Below are positions 1 to 7,183 of a stretch of DNA of 64,000 bases, in pieces. Both the position numbers and the translations under genes were made by a program. Each line of letters begins with the position of its first letter. Position 1 is the stretch's first letter. This DNA comes from Nitrospirota bacterium (lineage in GTDB: Bacteria > Nitrospirota > Thermodesulfovibrionia > Thermodesulfovibrionales > UBA6898), in the NCBI GenBank assembly GCA_021811105.1, contig JAJZPM010000001.1, positions 186,001 through 250,000 on the forward strand, read 5' to 3'. Below the pieces are notes generated by a model. The model made no database searches, had not been told where the DNA came from, and saw nothing but the letters and a program-made list of their open reading frames with translations.

Positions 1-209
1 CAGAGAGGGGCGAAAAAAAACTGCATAAGTGCAAATACTCCTGTCAAAACACCAACATGCAGATACGCCTTCTGAATCGATGAGCCGTTGGCCAAGGCAA
101 GACGTTCGATGTCAAAAGCCAGAACCGGCAATGTCAGTCCGTACCCAATCATGACTATGAACAGGCAGAAAAGAAGAAAGCCGGGATGTTTATGCCTGAA
201 AAAGGTCAT
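1..209 (-). CDS. MFS transporter, N-terminal part (runs off the left edge)
   Basis: This is the first 69 codons of a protein read leftwards from an ATG at 207-209; the rest lies outside the window. The visible part has a short basic N-terminus, a first membrane helix at about residues 10-30, a loop with the segment DIERLALANG, and a second helix with GVLTGVFALMQFFFAPL. That pattern is typical of the first two helices of drug-efflux members of the major facilitator superfamily (TetA/Bcr type), which export small molecules using the proton gradient. The substrate cannot be told from this piece. It is the only gene I support on the - strand, so the 140 bases between it and the heme protein form a divergent promoter region. 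Confidence 0.7.
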   Translation of the reverse strand, partial: MTFFRHKHPGFLLFCLFIVMIGYGLTLPVLAFDIERLALANGSSIQKAYLHVGVLTGVFALMQFFFAPL

Positions 210-349
210 ATTCCGGATTCATTTAATACTGCATCGATAATAAACATTGTATCACGAAAAACAGTGATCAAACGTGCAGGAAACTTGCAAAACTGGGGGG
301 ATGTGATAGATTTGGGATATATGCATAAGACCATTATAAAAGTGAAGCG

Positions 350-1108
350 ATGAACGGAGATACAAGAAGTTTCCTGAGTCTGGCAAGTCTGCCGCTTCCG
401 GTAAAAGCGCTTTTTTCAGCCTACCTTTTGACAATCGGTATCGGCTACCTAATCGCCGTCCTGTACCTCTTTCTCATCGATGTGGAGCCGCACCGGGAAA
501 TGGGCATGAGTGTTTTGCAGGGGACTATCCACAAATATTATGGCAGGCGCAGGGATACGCGTCTTGAAGGCATGGTGAGAGGGAGTATGGGGACATACCT
601 GACCCCTGCTGAAAAAGAACAGATATTCGCATGGGTTGAAAGCGGCGCTACCGCCGAAGATTTCCCCAAGGTGAAGCCTGTCTTCGACAGGGATTGCATA
701 AAATGCCATAGCCCGACTTCGGGATTAAATCTTATTCCCCTTACAAAATTCGAAGAGGTGAAAAGGGTGACTCGGAAAGACCTCGGAGAATCCGTTAAAA
801 CTCTGGCCCGCGTTTCTCATGTCCACCTTTTCGGGATCAGCTTGATCTTTTTAACTACGGGACTGATCTTTGTTTTGAGCAGCCTGCGCGGGCTTTTGAA
901 ATCCATTGTTGTCGTCATACCTTTTGCGGCGATACTGATGGACATCGGGTCGTGGTGGATTACAAAAATTAAACCGGTTTATGCCTACACTGTCATTATC
1001 GGCGGCGCACTCATGGGATTGTCGCTTGCGGTGCAGATATTTTTTTCGCTTTACGACATGTGGCTGAAAAAGCGGGCGCTTGCGGGTCTAAAAGGAAATG
1101 ATACGTGA
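350..1108 (+). CDS. Membrane protein with a single c-type heme motif
   Basis: The protein has 252 residues. One membrane helix lies at about 20-43, a periplasmic or loop domain follows, and three more helices sit at about 157-176, 181-201 and 210-232. Residues 116-120 read CIKCH, the covalent heme c attachment motif, inside FDRDCIKCHSPTSG. This suggests a membrane-bound monoheme cytochrome, or a sensor or redox protein with one heme on the outer face. I do not recognise a named family. It is followed with a GTGA overlap by the small holin-like membrane protein and then by the UbiB-like kinase, so the three probably form one operon. The heme call rests on one motif, so the redox role is an inference. 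Confidence 0.6.
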   Translation: MNGDTRSFLSLASLPLPVKALFSAYLLTIGIGYLIAVLYLFLIDVEPHREMGMSVLQGTIHKYYGRRRDTRLEGMVRGSMGTYLTPAEKEQIFAWVESGATAEDFPKVKPVFDRDCIKCHSPTSGLNLIPLTKFEEVKRVTRKDLGESVKTLARVSHVHLFGISLIFLTTGLIFVLSSLRGLLKSIVVVIPFAAILMDIGSWWITKIKPVYAYTVIIGGALMGLSLAVQIFFSLYDMWLKKRALAGLKGNDT

Positions 1109-1365
1109 CGATGAAAATTAAACCTTTTGCGCTTGGTTTGAGCCTCGGCGCCGTATGGGGAGGCGCCCTGTTTATAACAACATGGTTGTCCTATTTCACC
1201 GGATACGGGAAGCTGTTTTTAAATACTCTGGCAGTTTCCATATTTCCAGGGTATTCTATTTCGCCATTGGGAAGTCTCCTCGGGTTATTTTACGGGTTTC
1301 TTGATCTTTTCATTATGGGCATGCTGGCGGCATGGCTTTATAACGGGATTGCCGGTAACAAATAG
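1105..1365 (+). CDS. Small holin-like membrane protein
   Basis: The protein has 86 residues from a GTG start that overlaps the stop codon of the preceding gene (GTGA), which suggests translational coupling; an internal ATG at 1111 is the alternative. Two long hydrophobic segments (about residues 10-32 and 50-80) carry the pattern FTGYG, then FPGYSISPLGSLLG, then a C-terminal AWLYNGI. This matches the small family that databases usually label bacteriophage holin family protein, found in many non-phage chromosomal settings. No lysis genes are nearby, so the phage name should not be taken as function. Its real role is unknown. Confidence 0.6.
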   Translation: MTMKIKPFALGLSLGAVWGGALFITTWLSYFTGYGKLFLNTLAVSIFPGYSISPLGSLLGLFYGFLDLFIMGMLAAWLYNGIAGNK

Positions 1366-1367
1366 AT

Positions 1368-3050
1368 ATGTTCTTTAATGTAAAGAGGCAGACACACCAT
1401 GGAAAGCGGTATCGGGAGATAGCCGGAGCCCTGAGCCGCCACGGCCTCGGCTGGCTTGCGCTGGAGCTTAATTTCGGCATGTTCATCCCATTTCACTGGG
1501 GTTTGCTGGGCCATCCGAAAAGAAAAAAACCCTATACACAGGCCGAGCATATTCGAATGGCCCTTGAGGATATGGGAACAACTTTTATAAAGATGGGCCA
1601 GATTCTGAGCACCCGCCCCGACCTCATGCCCCCGGATTATATAGAACAATTCAGCAAACTCCAGGACAGCGTGCCGCCTTTTCCATACGATCAGGCGGCC
1701 GAGGTCATAGGGCGGGAGTTTGGCGCGCCCCCTGAAGAGATATTCAAGTCGTTCTCCCGAGAGCCGCTCGCCTCGGCGTCGATAGGGCAGGTGCATGCGG
1801 CAGTCCTGCGCGATGATACCCCTGTTGTCGTGAAGGTCCAAAGGCCCGGCGTAGAGGAACTCGTGGAAGAGGACCTCGATATAATTTCCCATGCAGCGCG
1901 CTACGCCGCACTACGTTCGGAATTTGGTTCCCGCTATGACATTGAGGGCTGGGTAGACGAATTTGCATTCACTCTCAGGAGCGAGCTGGATTATACCCGC
2001 GAGGGCAGGAACGCCGAGCGTATCCGCGGCAACTTCGCGGATGACAAAAGAATTTACGTCCCCCGCATTTATTGGGAACTTACCTCAAAGCGTGTGCTTA
2101 CAATGGAAAAGGTCTCAGGGATAAAGATCACCGACTTCGAATCCATCGATAAAGCCGGATATAATCGACGCCGCATTGCCGAAAACGCTGCGCACGTTGC
2201 CCTGACCATGACGTATGACCACGGTTTCTTCCATGCCGACCCGCATCCCGGCAACTTTTTCGTGCTGCCGCATGAGGTAATCGGCCTTATTGATTATGGC
2301 ATGGTCGGCAGGCTGGATGACGCCCTGAGGCAAGCAATATTACGTCTCTTTCTGGCCTTGACCCATCAGGACGCGAACCGGCTGGCGGAGGAATTCATGG
2401 CGCTGGGTTTCGCCCGCGGACCTCTAAGGAGACATTCCCTGAAGCGGGACCTCGACCATTTCATCCAGCAGTTCTATGACAAGCCCCTGAAGGATGTTGT
2501 TTCATCGAAGGGTTATAACGAATTATTCGCCATTGCATATCGTCATCGGCTGCAGCTGCCGAGCGACCTGATTATGTTGTTCAAGGTCATTGCAATGAGC
2601 GAAGGTCTGGGCGCTCAGCTCGATCCGGAATTCCGACTTTTAGAATTCGCCGGACCATATTTCGAGCGCTTCTGGTTAAAGGGCCATTCCCTCGGTGCGC
2701 AAACAAAAAGGATAGTGGAGGGAACACGGGAATTAACGGCCCTCGGGCTTGATCTTCCAGCATATGTCCGGCGCATGATGGGGCGGATAGAGCGGGGCGA
2801 GATGACGTCTGTTACTCGTCTGGAAGGATGGGAAGAGACACTAAGGGAAGTGAGACGGGCGACAAACAGGATTTCTGCGAGCATCCTGACGGCGTCACTT
2901 GTAATAGGGCTCGGACTGCTCATGCTGATCTACCACCCGCCGGGCTGGAAGGAATACGGCGGCTGGATCTTCGGTTTATTGTTCGTTCTGGTCTGCCTCT
3001 TCGGTCTGGGTCTGCTGTGGAGAATCCGGAGGCCGGGAAGAAAAGAATGA
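1368..3050 (+). CDS. ABC1/UbiB-family atypical kinase (AarF-like)
   Basis: The protein has 560 residues, the usual length for this family. The family marker KxGQ is at residues 75-78 (FIKMGQILSTRPDLMP). It is followed by the Ala-rich nucleotide loop (ASASIGQVH), the VVVKVQRPG lysine strand, the HADPHPGNF catalytic segment and LIDYGMVG, which corresponds to the DFG region. Two C-terminal membrane helices lie at about 505-555. UbiB/COQ8 proteins are membrane-associated ATPases or kinases that support assembly of quinone biosynthesis or other lipid-linked complexes. No ubi or men genes are beside it, so a quinone role here is only assumed. It starts two bases after the holin-like gene. Confidence 0.9.
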   Translation: MFFNVKRQTHHGKRYREIAGALSRHGLGWLALELNFGMFIPFHWGLLGHPKRKKPYTQAEHIRMALEDMGTTFIKMGQILSTRPDLMPPDYIEQFSKLQDSVPPFPYDQAAEVIGREFGAPPEEIFKSFSREPLASASIGQVHAAVLRDDTPVVVKVQRPGVEELVEEDLDIISHAARYAALRSEFGSRYDIEGWVDEFAFTLRSELDYTREGRNAERIRGNFADDKRIYVPRIYWELTSKRVLTMEKVSGIKITDFESIDKAGYNRRRIAENAAHVALTMTYDHGFFHADPHPGNFFVLPHEVIGLIDYGMVGRLDDALRQAILRLFLALTHQDANRLAEEFMALGFARGPLRRHSLKRDLDHFIQQFYDKPLKDVVSSKGYNELFAIAYRHRLQLPSDLIMLFKVIAMSEGLGAQLDPEFRLLEFAGPYFERFWLKGHSLGAQTKRIVEGTRELTALGLDLPAYVRRMMGRIERGEMTSVTRLEGWEETLREVRRATNRISASILTASLVIGLGLLMLIYHPPGWKEYGGWIFGLLFVLVCLFGLGLLWRIRRPGRKE

Positions 3051-3692
3051 GAAATGCAATTAACGTCATAGGTGCAGGACCAGCGGGTTTGACGGCCGCC
3101 ATCGTGCTTCGCAAAGGTGGGCTACCAGTCAAAGTTTATGAAATGGCCCCGGATGTGGGCCACCGGCTGAACGGTGTTTTCAGGGAATCGAAAACTGGAG
3201 TTCGGAGAAGGACATAACGGAACCGCTGAGAGGGCTTGGGATTGAGATCAATTTTATTTGCGCACCCTACTTTGGAGGGATCATATACGATCCTGATGGA
3301 AAAGCGGTTACCGTTGTGTCCGAGCGACCGTTTTTCTACCTCGTCAAGAGGGGCGGAATGGAGGGAACTCTCGACAGAGGACTGAAGGAGCAAGCACTTT
3401 CTTCTGGAGTTGAAATTCTTTTTAATCGTCGTGTTGAGACCTTTGAAGGACCCGCCATTGTCGGGACGGGTCCGAAGGGGGCCGATGCCGTTGCGATAGG
3501 CATTACCTTTCAAACAGGGATGAAAGACCAGGCGACTGCAGTGCTCGACGACCGTATCGCGCCCAAAGGGTATGCCTATCTTCTTGTCCACCAGGGGGAA
3601 GGGACGATGGTTACAGTGCTTTATCAAGAGTACCGGAAAGAGAAGGAATATTTCGAGCGGATGATGAAGTTTTTCAAAGAGCATGTCGCCAT
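3047..3692 (+). pseudogene. FAD-dependent oxidoreductase, frameshifted and truncated
   Basis: The reading frame opens with ATG overlapping the stop of the UbiB-like gene and gives a clear dinucleotide-binding start (VIGAGPAGLTAAIVL). After about 45 codons the frame closes, but it continues one frame over from about 3181 as FQGIENWSSEKD and runs on to about 3692. Restoring one T in the TTTT run near 3176-3180 makes one continuous frame. The C-terminal third that this family of flavoproteins (geranylgeranyl-reductase-like) should have is missing. Its place is taken by the tail of an unrelated regulator. The gene is therefore disrupted twice, once by a possible homopolymer indel and once by a real junction. 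Confidence 0.7.
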
Positions 3693-3764
3693 GGAAACAA
3701 GAAGAAGGCCGCGATGCTTCTCGGGCTGGATTCCACTACGCTGTGGAGGAAATTGAAGAAATAG
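3693..3764 (+). pseudogene. C-terminal Fis-type helix-turn-helix remnant of a sigma-54 or response regulator
   Basis: Read in the frame starting at 3693, the sequence gives GNKKKAAMLLGLDSTTLW and then RKLKK followed by a stop at 3762-3764. This is the usual last helix-turn-helix of NtrC-type activators. Nothing else of the regulator is present: the oxidoreductase fragment runs straight into it. Just downstream, 3779-3793 is a perfect palindromic repeat (ATTGCATTTTGCAAT). This looks like a deletion or recombination junction that joined two formerly separate genes. Confidence 0.65.
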
Positions 3765-3922
3765 TGCCCCAAGCGGCGGATTGCATTTTGCAATCATGTG
3801 CATACTCATTGTTCTTCAGTAGGTTAGCGTCTCCCTCGGCAAATTTCTTCCAAAAAACATTCGGTCCAGATCCTGAAAAAGTCGTTGGTTTCGGTGTATT
3901 AGAAATATATTCTGCGCGTAAT

Positions 3923-3954
3923 CCGGAGGCGCAGCTCCCCGGAGTCGCCTCCGG
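3923..3954. repeat. GC-rich inverted repeat
   Basis: CCGGAGGCG at 3923-3931 pairs perfectly with CGCCTCCGG at 3946-3954 around a 14-base loop. There is no T-run after it, so it is not a typical terminator. It lies in the 258-base stretch between the Fis-tail remnant and the OsmC pseudogene, where I see no other feature except the ribosome binding site GAGGAGG in front of 4023. Confidence 0.5.
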
Positions 3955-4022
3955 GAAACGATAGGCAGGCAATTTGCAAGGTCTTCATACATAAACAATC
4001 ACAACATAGAGGAGGTAGCGGT

Positions 4023-4560
4023 ATGGAGGTATTGACAGTAGTAAACGGACTCGATACGGAGAAATTGATGAAAGTGGTAGAGACCGTCAAGCAGAATTGG
4101 GAGACGGGAAGGACGGTATGGAAGGCATCTACCACCTGGAAAGGGGGATTCAAGGTCGAGACGTGTTCCCGGGAATTTACCCTTACAGCTGACGAGCCCG
4201 AAATGCTCTGCGGAACGAATTCCGCGGCCAATCCCGTTGAAATGGTCCTCCAGGCGTATGGCGCCTGTCTCAGCATGGTTACGCAATGAACGCTGCAGTG
4301 AGGGGAATCAAGCTCGATGATATCAAGATCGATCTGGAAGGGGAGATAGACCTGCCGGGGTTCCTCGATCTCGAACCACCGGAAAGACTGCATATGGACA
4401 AGCTCCCGGCTTCAAGACGATCACGGCGAAGGTGAAGATCAAGGCTGATGTCGATGAGAAGGCGCTTCAGGATCTCCATAAACATGTAGTGGGCACCTCG
4501 CCAGTTGGGCTGACCCTCTCAAGGCCGGTGAAGGTCGAGGCCGACCTGGAGGTCTGGTAA
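4023..4560 (+). pseudogene. OsmC family protein, split by two frameshifts
   Basis: Three reading frames laid end to end give one OsmC-like protein. The first (4023 to about 4276) ends with AANPVEMVLQAYGACLSM. The second (from about 4277) gives GYAMNAAVRGIKLDDIKIDL, and the third (from about 4408) gives GFKTITAKVKIKADVDEK and ends at 4558-4560. Each break is repaired by restoring one base in a short homopolymer (the GG after ATG near 4277, the CCC near 4405). OsmC proteins are thiol-dependent peroxidases or redox proteins with one reactive Cys on each half; one lies in the GACLS segment. A ribosome site GAGGAGG precedes the ATG. It is either a recent pseudogene or an intact gene with sequencing errors. 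Confidence 0.75.
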
Positions 4561-4980
4561 ATGCGGGCGACATTGAGCGCGTCGGAAGAGGCCCATCCCA
4601 ACGCCGAAGGGACGAGGGAGCTCTTTATTGTCGTATGCGCATCGGGCTTCGAAAACAGTGCGAGGGCCCGTTCCGCCCTTATGTTTGCTGCCCTCGCCGC
4701 CACGGGCGGGTATAAGACGGTCCTCTACTGTATCCAGAATGCGGTAGATATTATGGTCCGGGGCTCTCTGGAAAAGAACGAAAGACCCCAGCCCGGCGTA
4801 CCCTCCCTTGCGCAGAGACTGAATGAGGCACTTGACGCGGGGGTGGAGATCCACTGCTGCACGCAGTCGATGGCAAACAAGCATTTGTCCGAAACCGATC
4901 TGATCGACGGTGCACGGGCGGCGGGCGCCATGAGCCTCATTGTATTGGCCGCGGAGGCAAAGGGCACAATCAGTTTTTGA
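4561..4980 (+). CDS. DsrE family protein
   Basis: The protein has 139 residues and starts directly after the OsmC stop codon. It has the DsrE/DsrF-like fold pattern: a first strand (LFIVVCASGFENSARA), a helix, the segment TVLYCIQNAVDIMV, and near the C-terminus GVEIHCCTQSMANKHLSETD. Proteins of this group are small sulfur-relay or peroxiredoxin-like proteins. The Cys pair at about residues 100-101 may be the active thiol site. It probably worked with the OsmC protein in front of it in thiol or sulfane-sulfur handling, an inference from the linkage. A strong hairpin follows the gene. Confidence 0.8.
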   Translation: MRATLSASEEAHPNAEGTRELFIVVCASGFENSARARSALMFAALAATGGYKTVLYCIQNAVDIMVRGSLEKNERPQPGVPSLAQRLNEALDAGVEIHCCTQSMANKHLSETDLIDGARAAGAMSLIVLAAEAKGTISF

Positions 4981-4996
4981 GTTGTCTCTTTGTAAT

Positions 4997-5035
4997 CCGG
5001 GCTGCCCCGTGAAGGGCCGCCCGGCCTCCAATTTT
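4997..5035 (+). terminator. Probable intrinsic terminator after the DsrE gene
   Basis: CCGGGCTGCCC (4997-5007) pairs with GGGCCGCCCGG (5014-5024) with one mismatch. A short T-run follows at 5032-5035. It lies 17 bases after the DsrE stop codon. Confidence 0.55.
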
Positions 5036-5064
5036 CCCTTTCCCCGAGCAAGACGGTTTCCGCC

Positions 5065-5093
5065 TTCGGATCGGCAACTTTTTGTGCTATATT
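5065..5093 (+). promoter_or_regulatory. Possible extended -10 promoter
   Basis: TGCTATATT at 5085-5093 fits an extended -10 element (TGn plus TATATT). A poor -35 (TTCGGA) lies at 5065-5070. It would give a leader of about 90 bases before the Cys-rich micro-ORF and the adenosyltransferase gene. I found no conserved cobalamin-riboswitch box in the leader. Confidence 0.3.
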
Positions 5094-5190
5094 GTAAAAA
5101 AGAACATAACAAAGAGGCGCGACTGCAATAATTTTACTCAATTCGCTCAGTAGTTGTTGAAATAATGACAGGCGGAAAAGAGAAGGGGAT

Positions 5191-5253
5191 ATGAAGATTA
5201 CGAAGCTTGCCAAGAAGAAGGCAGTAACGTGCAAGTGTCACAGCTCCTGTTAA
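5191..5253 (+). CDS. 20-residue Cys-rich micro-ORF
   Basis: An ATG at 5191, with AGAGAAGGGG just upstream as a good ribosome site, opens a 20-codon frame. It has a basic N-terminal half (KLAKKK) and ends CKCHSSC before TAA. I do not recognise it. Three cysteines and a histidine in the last seven residues, after a Lys-rich leader-like part, resemble either a small metal-binding peptide or a modified-peptide precursor. No maturation enzyme is next to it: the only radical SAM gene in the window is the sulfatase maturase 30 kb away. The frame could also be chance. It sits 25 bases before the cobalamin adenosyltransferase gene. Confidence 0.35.
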   Translation: MKITKLAKKKAVTCKCHSSC

Positions 5254-5278
5254 ACTTCGGTCAGGCATAGGAGCCTCG

Positions 5279-5986
5279 ATGGGAATCAGCACGAAAAAAG
5301 GGGACGACGGATATACCGGCACCCTTGGCGGCGAAAGGGTGCCCAAATATCACATTGTTACGGAAGCGGTAGGGAATGTCGACGAGGCTAACTCGCTCTT
5401 GGGGCTGGCAAGGGCGTCTTCGAAGGAAAAGAGGACCAAGCGCATCCTCTTGCAGGTCCAGAAGCATCTCTTTATCATCGGAGCGGAGTTGTCGACTGCC
5501 GGCGGCCACGGGAAAACGCTCAGGAAAGAGATCTCTCCGGCGGAGGTGGTCTGGCTGGAGAAGCTTATCGACGACATGGAAGAGGCTCTGGCGCTTCCTC
5601 CCGGTTTCGTGGCTTTCGGCGGTGAAGAATGTTCTGCCAAGCTGGATGTTGCGCGGACGGCGGTCAGGAAAGCGGAGCGAACAGCCGTAAAGATGAGCGG
5701 CGAAAAGCTGATCGAGCGTCCATTTGTCTTGAAATATCTGAACAGGCTTTCTGATCTGCTGTTCGTGCTGGCTTGCTATGAAGAAAAGAGTTCGGAAGAC
5801 CGGCGCAGAATCGGACATGCCCTGCTTCGTTTGAGATTTTCCGACCCCGCAATGCGTAGGTTTGCAATATTCGCGATCGCCGTCATCTTTATTCTTGTCG
5901 TAGTCATTATTCTTGTCCTGATGTTTCACAGGCCGGTATCGGACACCATGAAGCATATGCAAGAGATGGGGGTCATGTTGAGATGA
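5279..5986 (+). CDS. Cob(I)alamin adenosyltransferase (PduO type) with a C-terminal membrane tail
   Basis: The protein has 235 residues, against about 180-190 for a normal PduO/MMAB enzyme, which transfers adenosine from ATP to cob(I)alamin. The N-terminal ATP site reads STKKGDDGYTGTLGGERVPK, then GNVDEANSLLGLA, and later DVARTAVRKAERT and LKYLNRLSDLLFVLA. From about residue 185 the family match stops and a new part begins: RFSDPAMRR followed by one strongly hydrophobic helix (about 196-216) and a short tail with HMQEMGVMLR. So the enzyme seems anchored to the membrane, or an old junction has fused it to the front of a membrane-protein gene. The next gene, an efflux membrane-fusion protein, starts 33 bases later. 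Confidence 0.8.
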   Translation: MGISTKKGDDGYTGTLGGERVPKYHIVTEAVGNVDEANSLLGLARASSKEKRTKRILLQVQKHLFIIGAELSTAGGHGKTLRKEISPAEVVWLEKLIDDMEEALALPPGFVAFGGEECSAKLDVARTAVRKAERTAVKMSGEKLIERPFVLKYLNRLSDLLFVLACYEEKSSEDRRRIGHALLRLRFSDPAMRRFAIFAIAVIFILVVVIILVLMFHRPVSDTMKHMQEMGVMLR

Positions 5987-6019
5987 GGTTGTGCGCGTGT
6001 AAACGACGGGAGACCTGAA

Positions 6020-7183
6020 ATGAGCCACCGGTGGTATTTCGTTATTGCAGCAGCAACCGCCACAGTAATTCTCGCTCTTCTCGCTGTTTATCTTCTAAAA
6101 GGTGAAACGCCTGAGGGTGTGCTGGAAGGCAGCGGACAAGTAAGAGGAACTGAAGTTACCGTCGCTTTCAAGCTGGCCGGAAAAGTCGAGAAATTATTGA
6201 TACAAGAAGGCCAGGCTGTCAGCAAAGGTGATCTTATTGCGACGATTTCCTCCAAAGAGATTGAAGCGAGGGTTGAACAGGCCACTGCCGAAGCGGAGGC
6301 CGCACGAAGCCGATTGAAAGAGATCCAGGCGACGATTGCCGAAACTGATACATCCCTGGGACTGGCGGAAGTGAGTATTAAGCTTGCGAAAGAGGACTCT
6401 TTTCACAGGATCCACCAGGCAAGAGCGGCCTTTGAGAGATCTGAGGCCGAGGTTCGCGATGCACAGTCGCTTCTGGAACAGGCGAAAAACGATTATGAAA
6501 GATACCGTCAGCTGATGGTCAAGGATCTGATATCGAAGCAGCAGTTCGAAGAGTCCGAAACCCGCTTTAAGGGCGCTCGGGCAAGTCTCGATGCGGCTAA
6601 GAAGGCACGGGAAGAAGCAAGGGCAGCCATGGAAAGAGCCGAGGCGCTATCTCTTGAAGTCAGTGTAAAAGAAAAGGAGTACGACAAGCTGCGCGATGAA
6701 AGACGGAGACGATTGGCGGTTTACGATTCGATGAAGAACCAGCTCGATGCCGCTGTTGCGGGCGTGAAAGAGATGCAGGCGATTTTGAGGGACACCTCTA
6801 TTTATGCGTCGGTCGACGGGACGGTGATAAACAAGCTTGTGGAAAAAGGCGAGTTAGTTGCGCAGGGTACGCCCCTTGCCACCCTGGTCGACCTGTCAGA
6901 CATCTACGCGAGAGTATACATTCCGGAGAAAGAGATCGGCAAGGTACGGCTTGGGAACCCTGCGAGGATTTATTCCGATGCCTTTCCTGGGAGGCCCTTC
7001 GGGGCAACTGTCATAGAGATCTCCCAGAAGGCAGAGTTCACTCCGAAAGAGGTCCACATGAAGGAAGAGAGAACAAAGCTCGTTTTCGGCGTCAAGGTGA
7101 AGATCGATGATCCGAAAGGATACCTGAAGCTGGGCATGCCCGTGGACGTAAAAATAAAGTGGAAGGGCGATGTCCCCTGGTAG
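6020..7183 (+). CDS. HlyD-family membrane fusion protein of an ABC efflux system
   Basis: The protein has 387 residues. An N-terminal membrane anchor lies at about 5-26. The first half of a lipoyl-like domain (GKVEKLLIQEGQAVSKGD) is at about 54-71, a long alpha-helical hairpin rich in Glu, Ala and Arg runs over about 80-255, and the second lipoyl half (GTVINKLVEKGELVAQGTP) follows. This is the periplasmic adaptor that links an inner-membrane pump to an outer-membrane channel. Its stop overlaps the start of the ABC ATPase gene by 14 bases, so it is the first gene of a tight four-gene operon similar to yhiI-rbbA-yhhJ or ybhGFSR. No TolC gene is present in the window. Confidence 0.9.
   Translation: MSHRWYFVIAAATATVILALLAVYLLKGETPEGVLEGSGQVRGTEVTVAFKLAGKVEKLLIQEGQAVSKGDLIATISSKEIEARVEQATAEAEAARSRLKEIQATIAETDTSLGLAEVSIKLAKEDSFHRIHQARAAFERSEAEVRDAQSLLEQAKNDYERYRQLMVKDLISKQQFEESETRFKGARASLDAAKKAREEARAAMERAEALSLEVSVKEKEYDKLRDERRRRLAVYDSMKNQLDAAVAGVKEMQAILRDTSIYASVDGTVINKLVEKGELVAQGTPLATLVDLSDIYARVYIPEKEIGKVRLGNPARIYSDAFPGRPFGATVIEISQKAEFTPKEVHMKEERTKLVFGVKVKIDDPKGYLKLGMPVDVKIKWKGDVPW

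Noticed and set aside
1105-1365. Holin as a sign of a prophage
   Set aside because: No phage structural, lysis or integrase genes are near; the family name is only historical.
4997-5024. Hairpin as an attachment site or small RNA
   Set aside because: It lies just after a stop codon and is followed by T residues; a terminator is the simpler reading.
5036-5278. Cobalamin riboswitch before the adenosyltransferase gene
   Set aside because: I looked for the conserved B12 box and found none in the leader.
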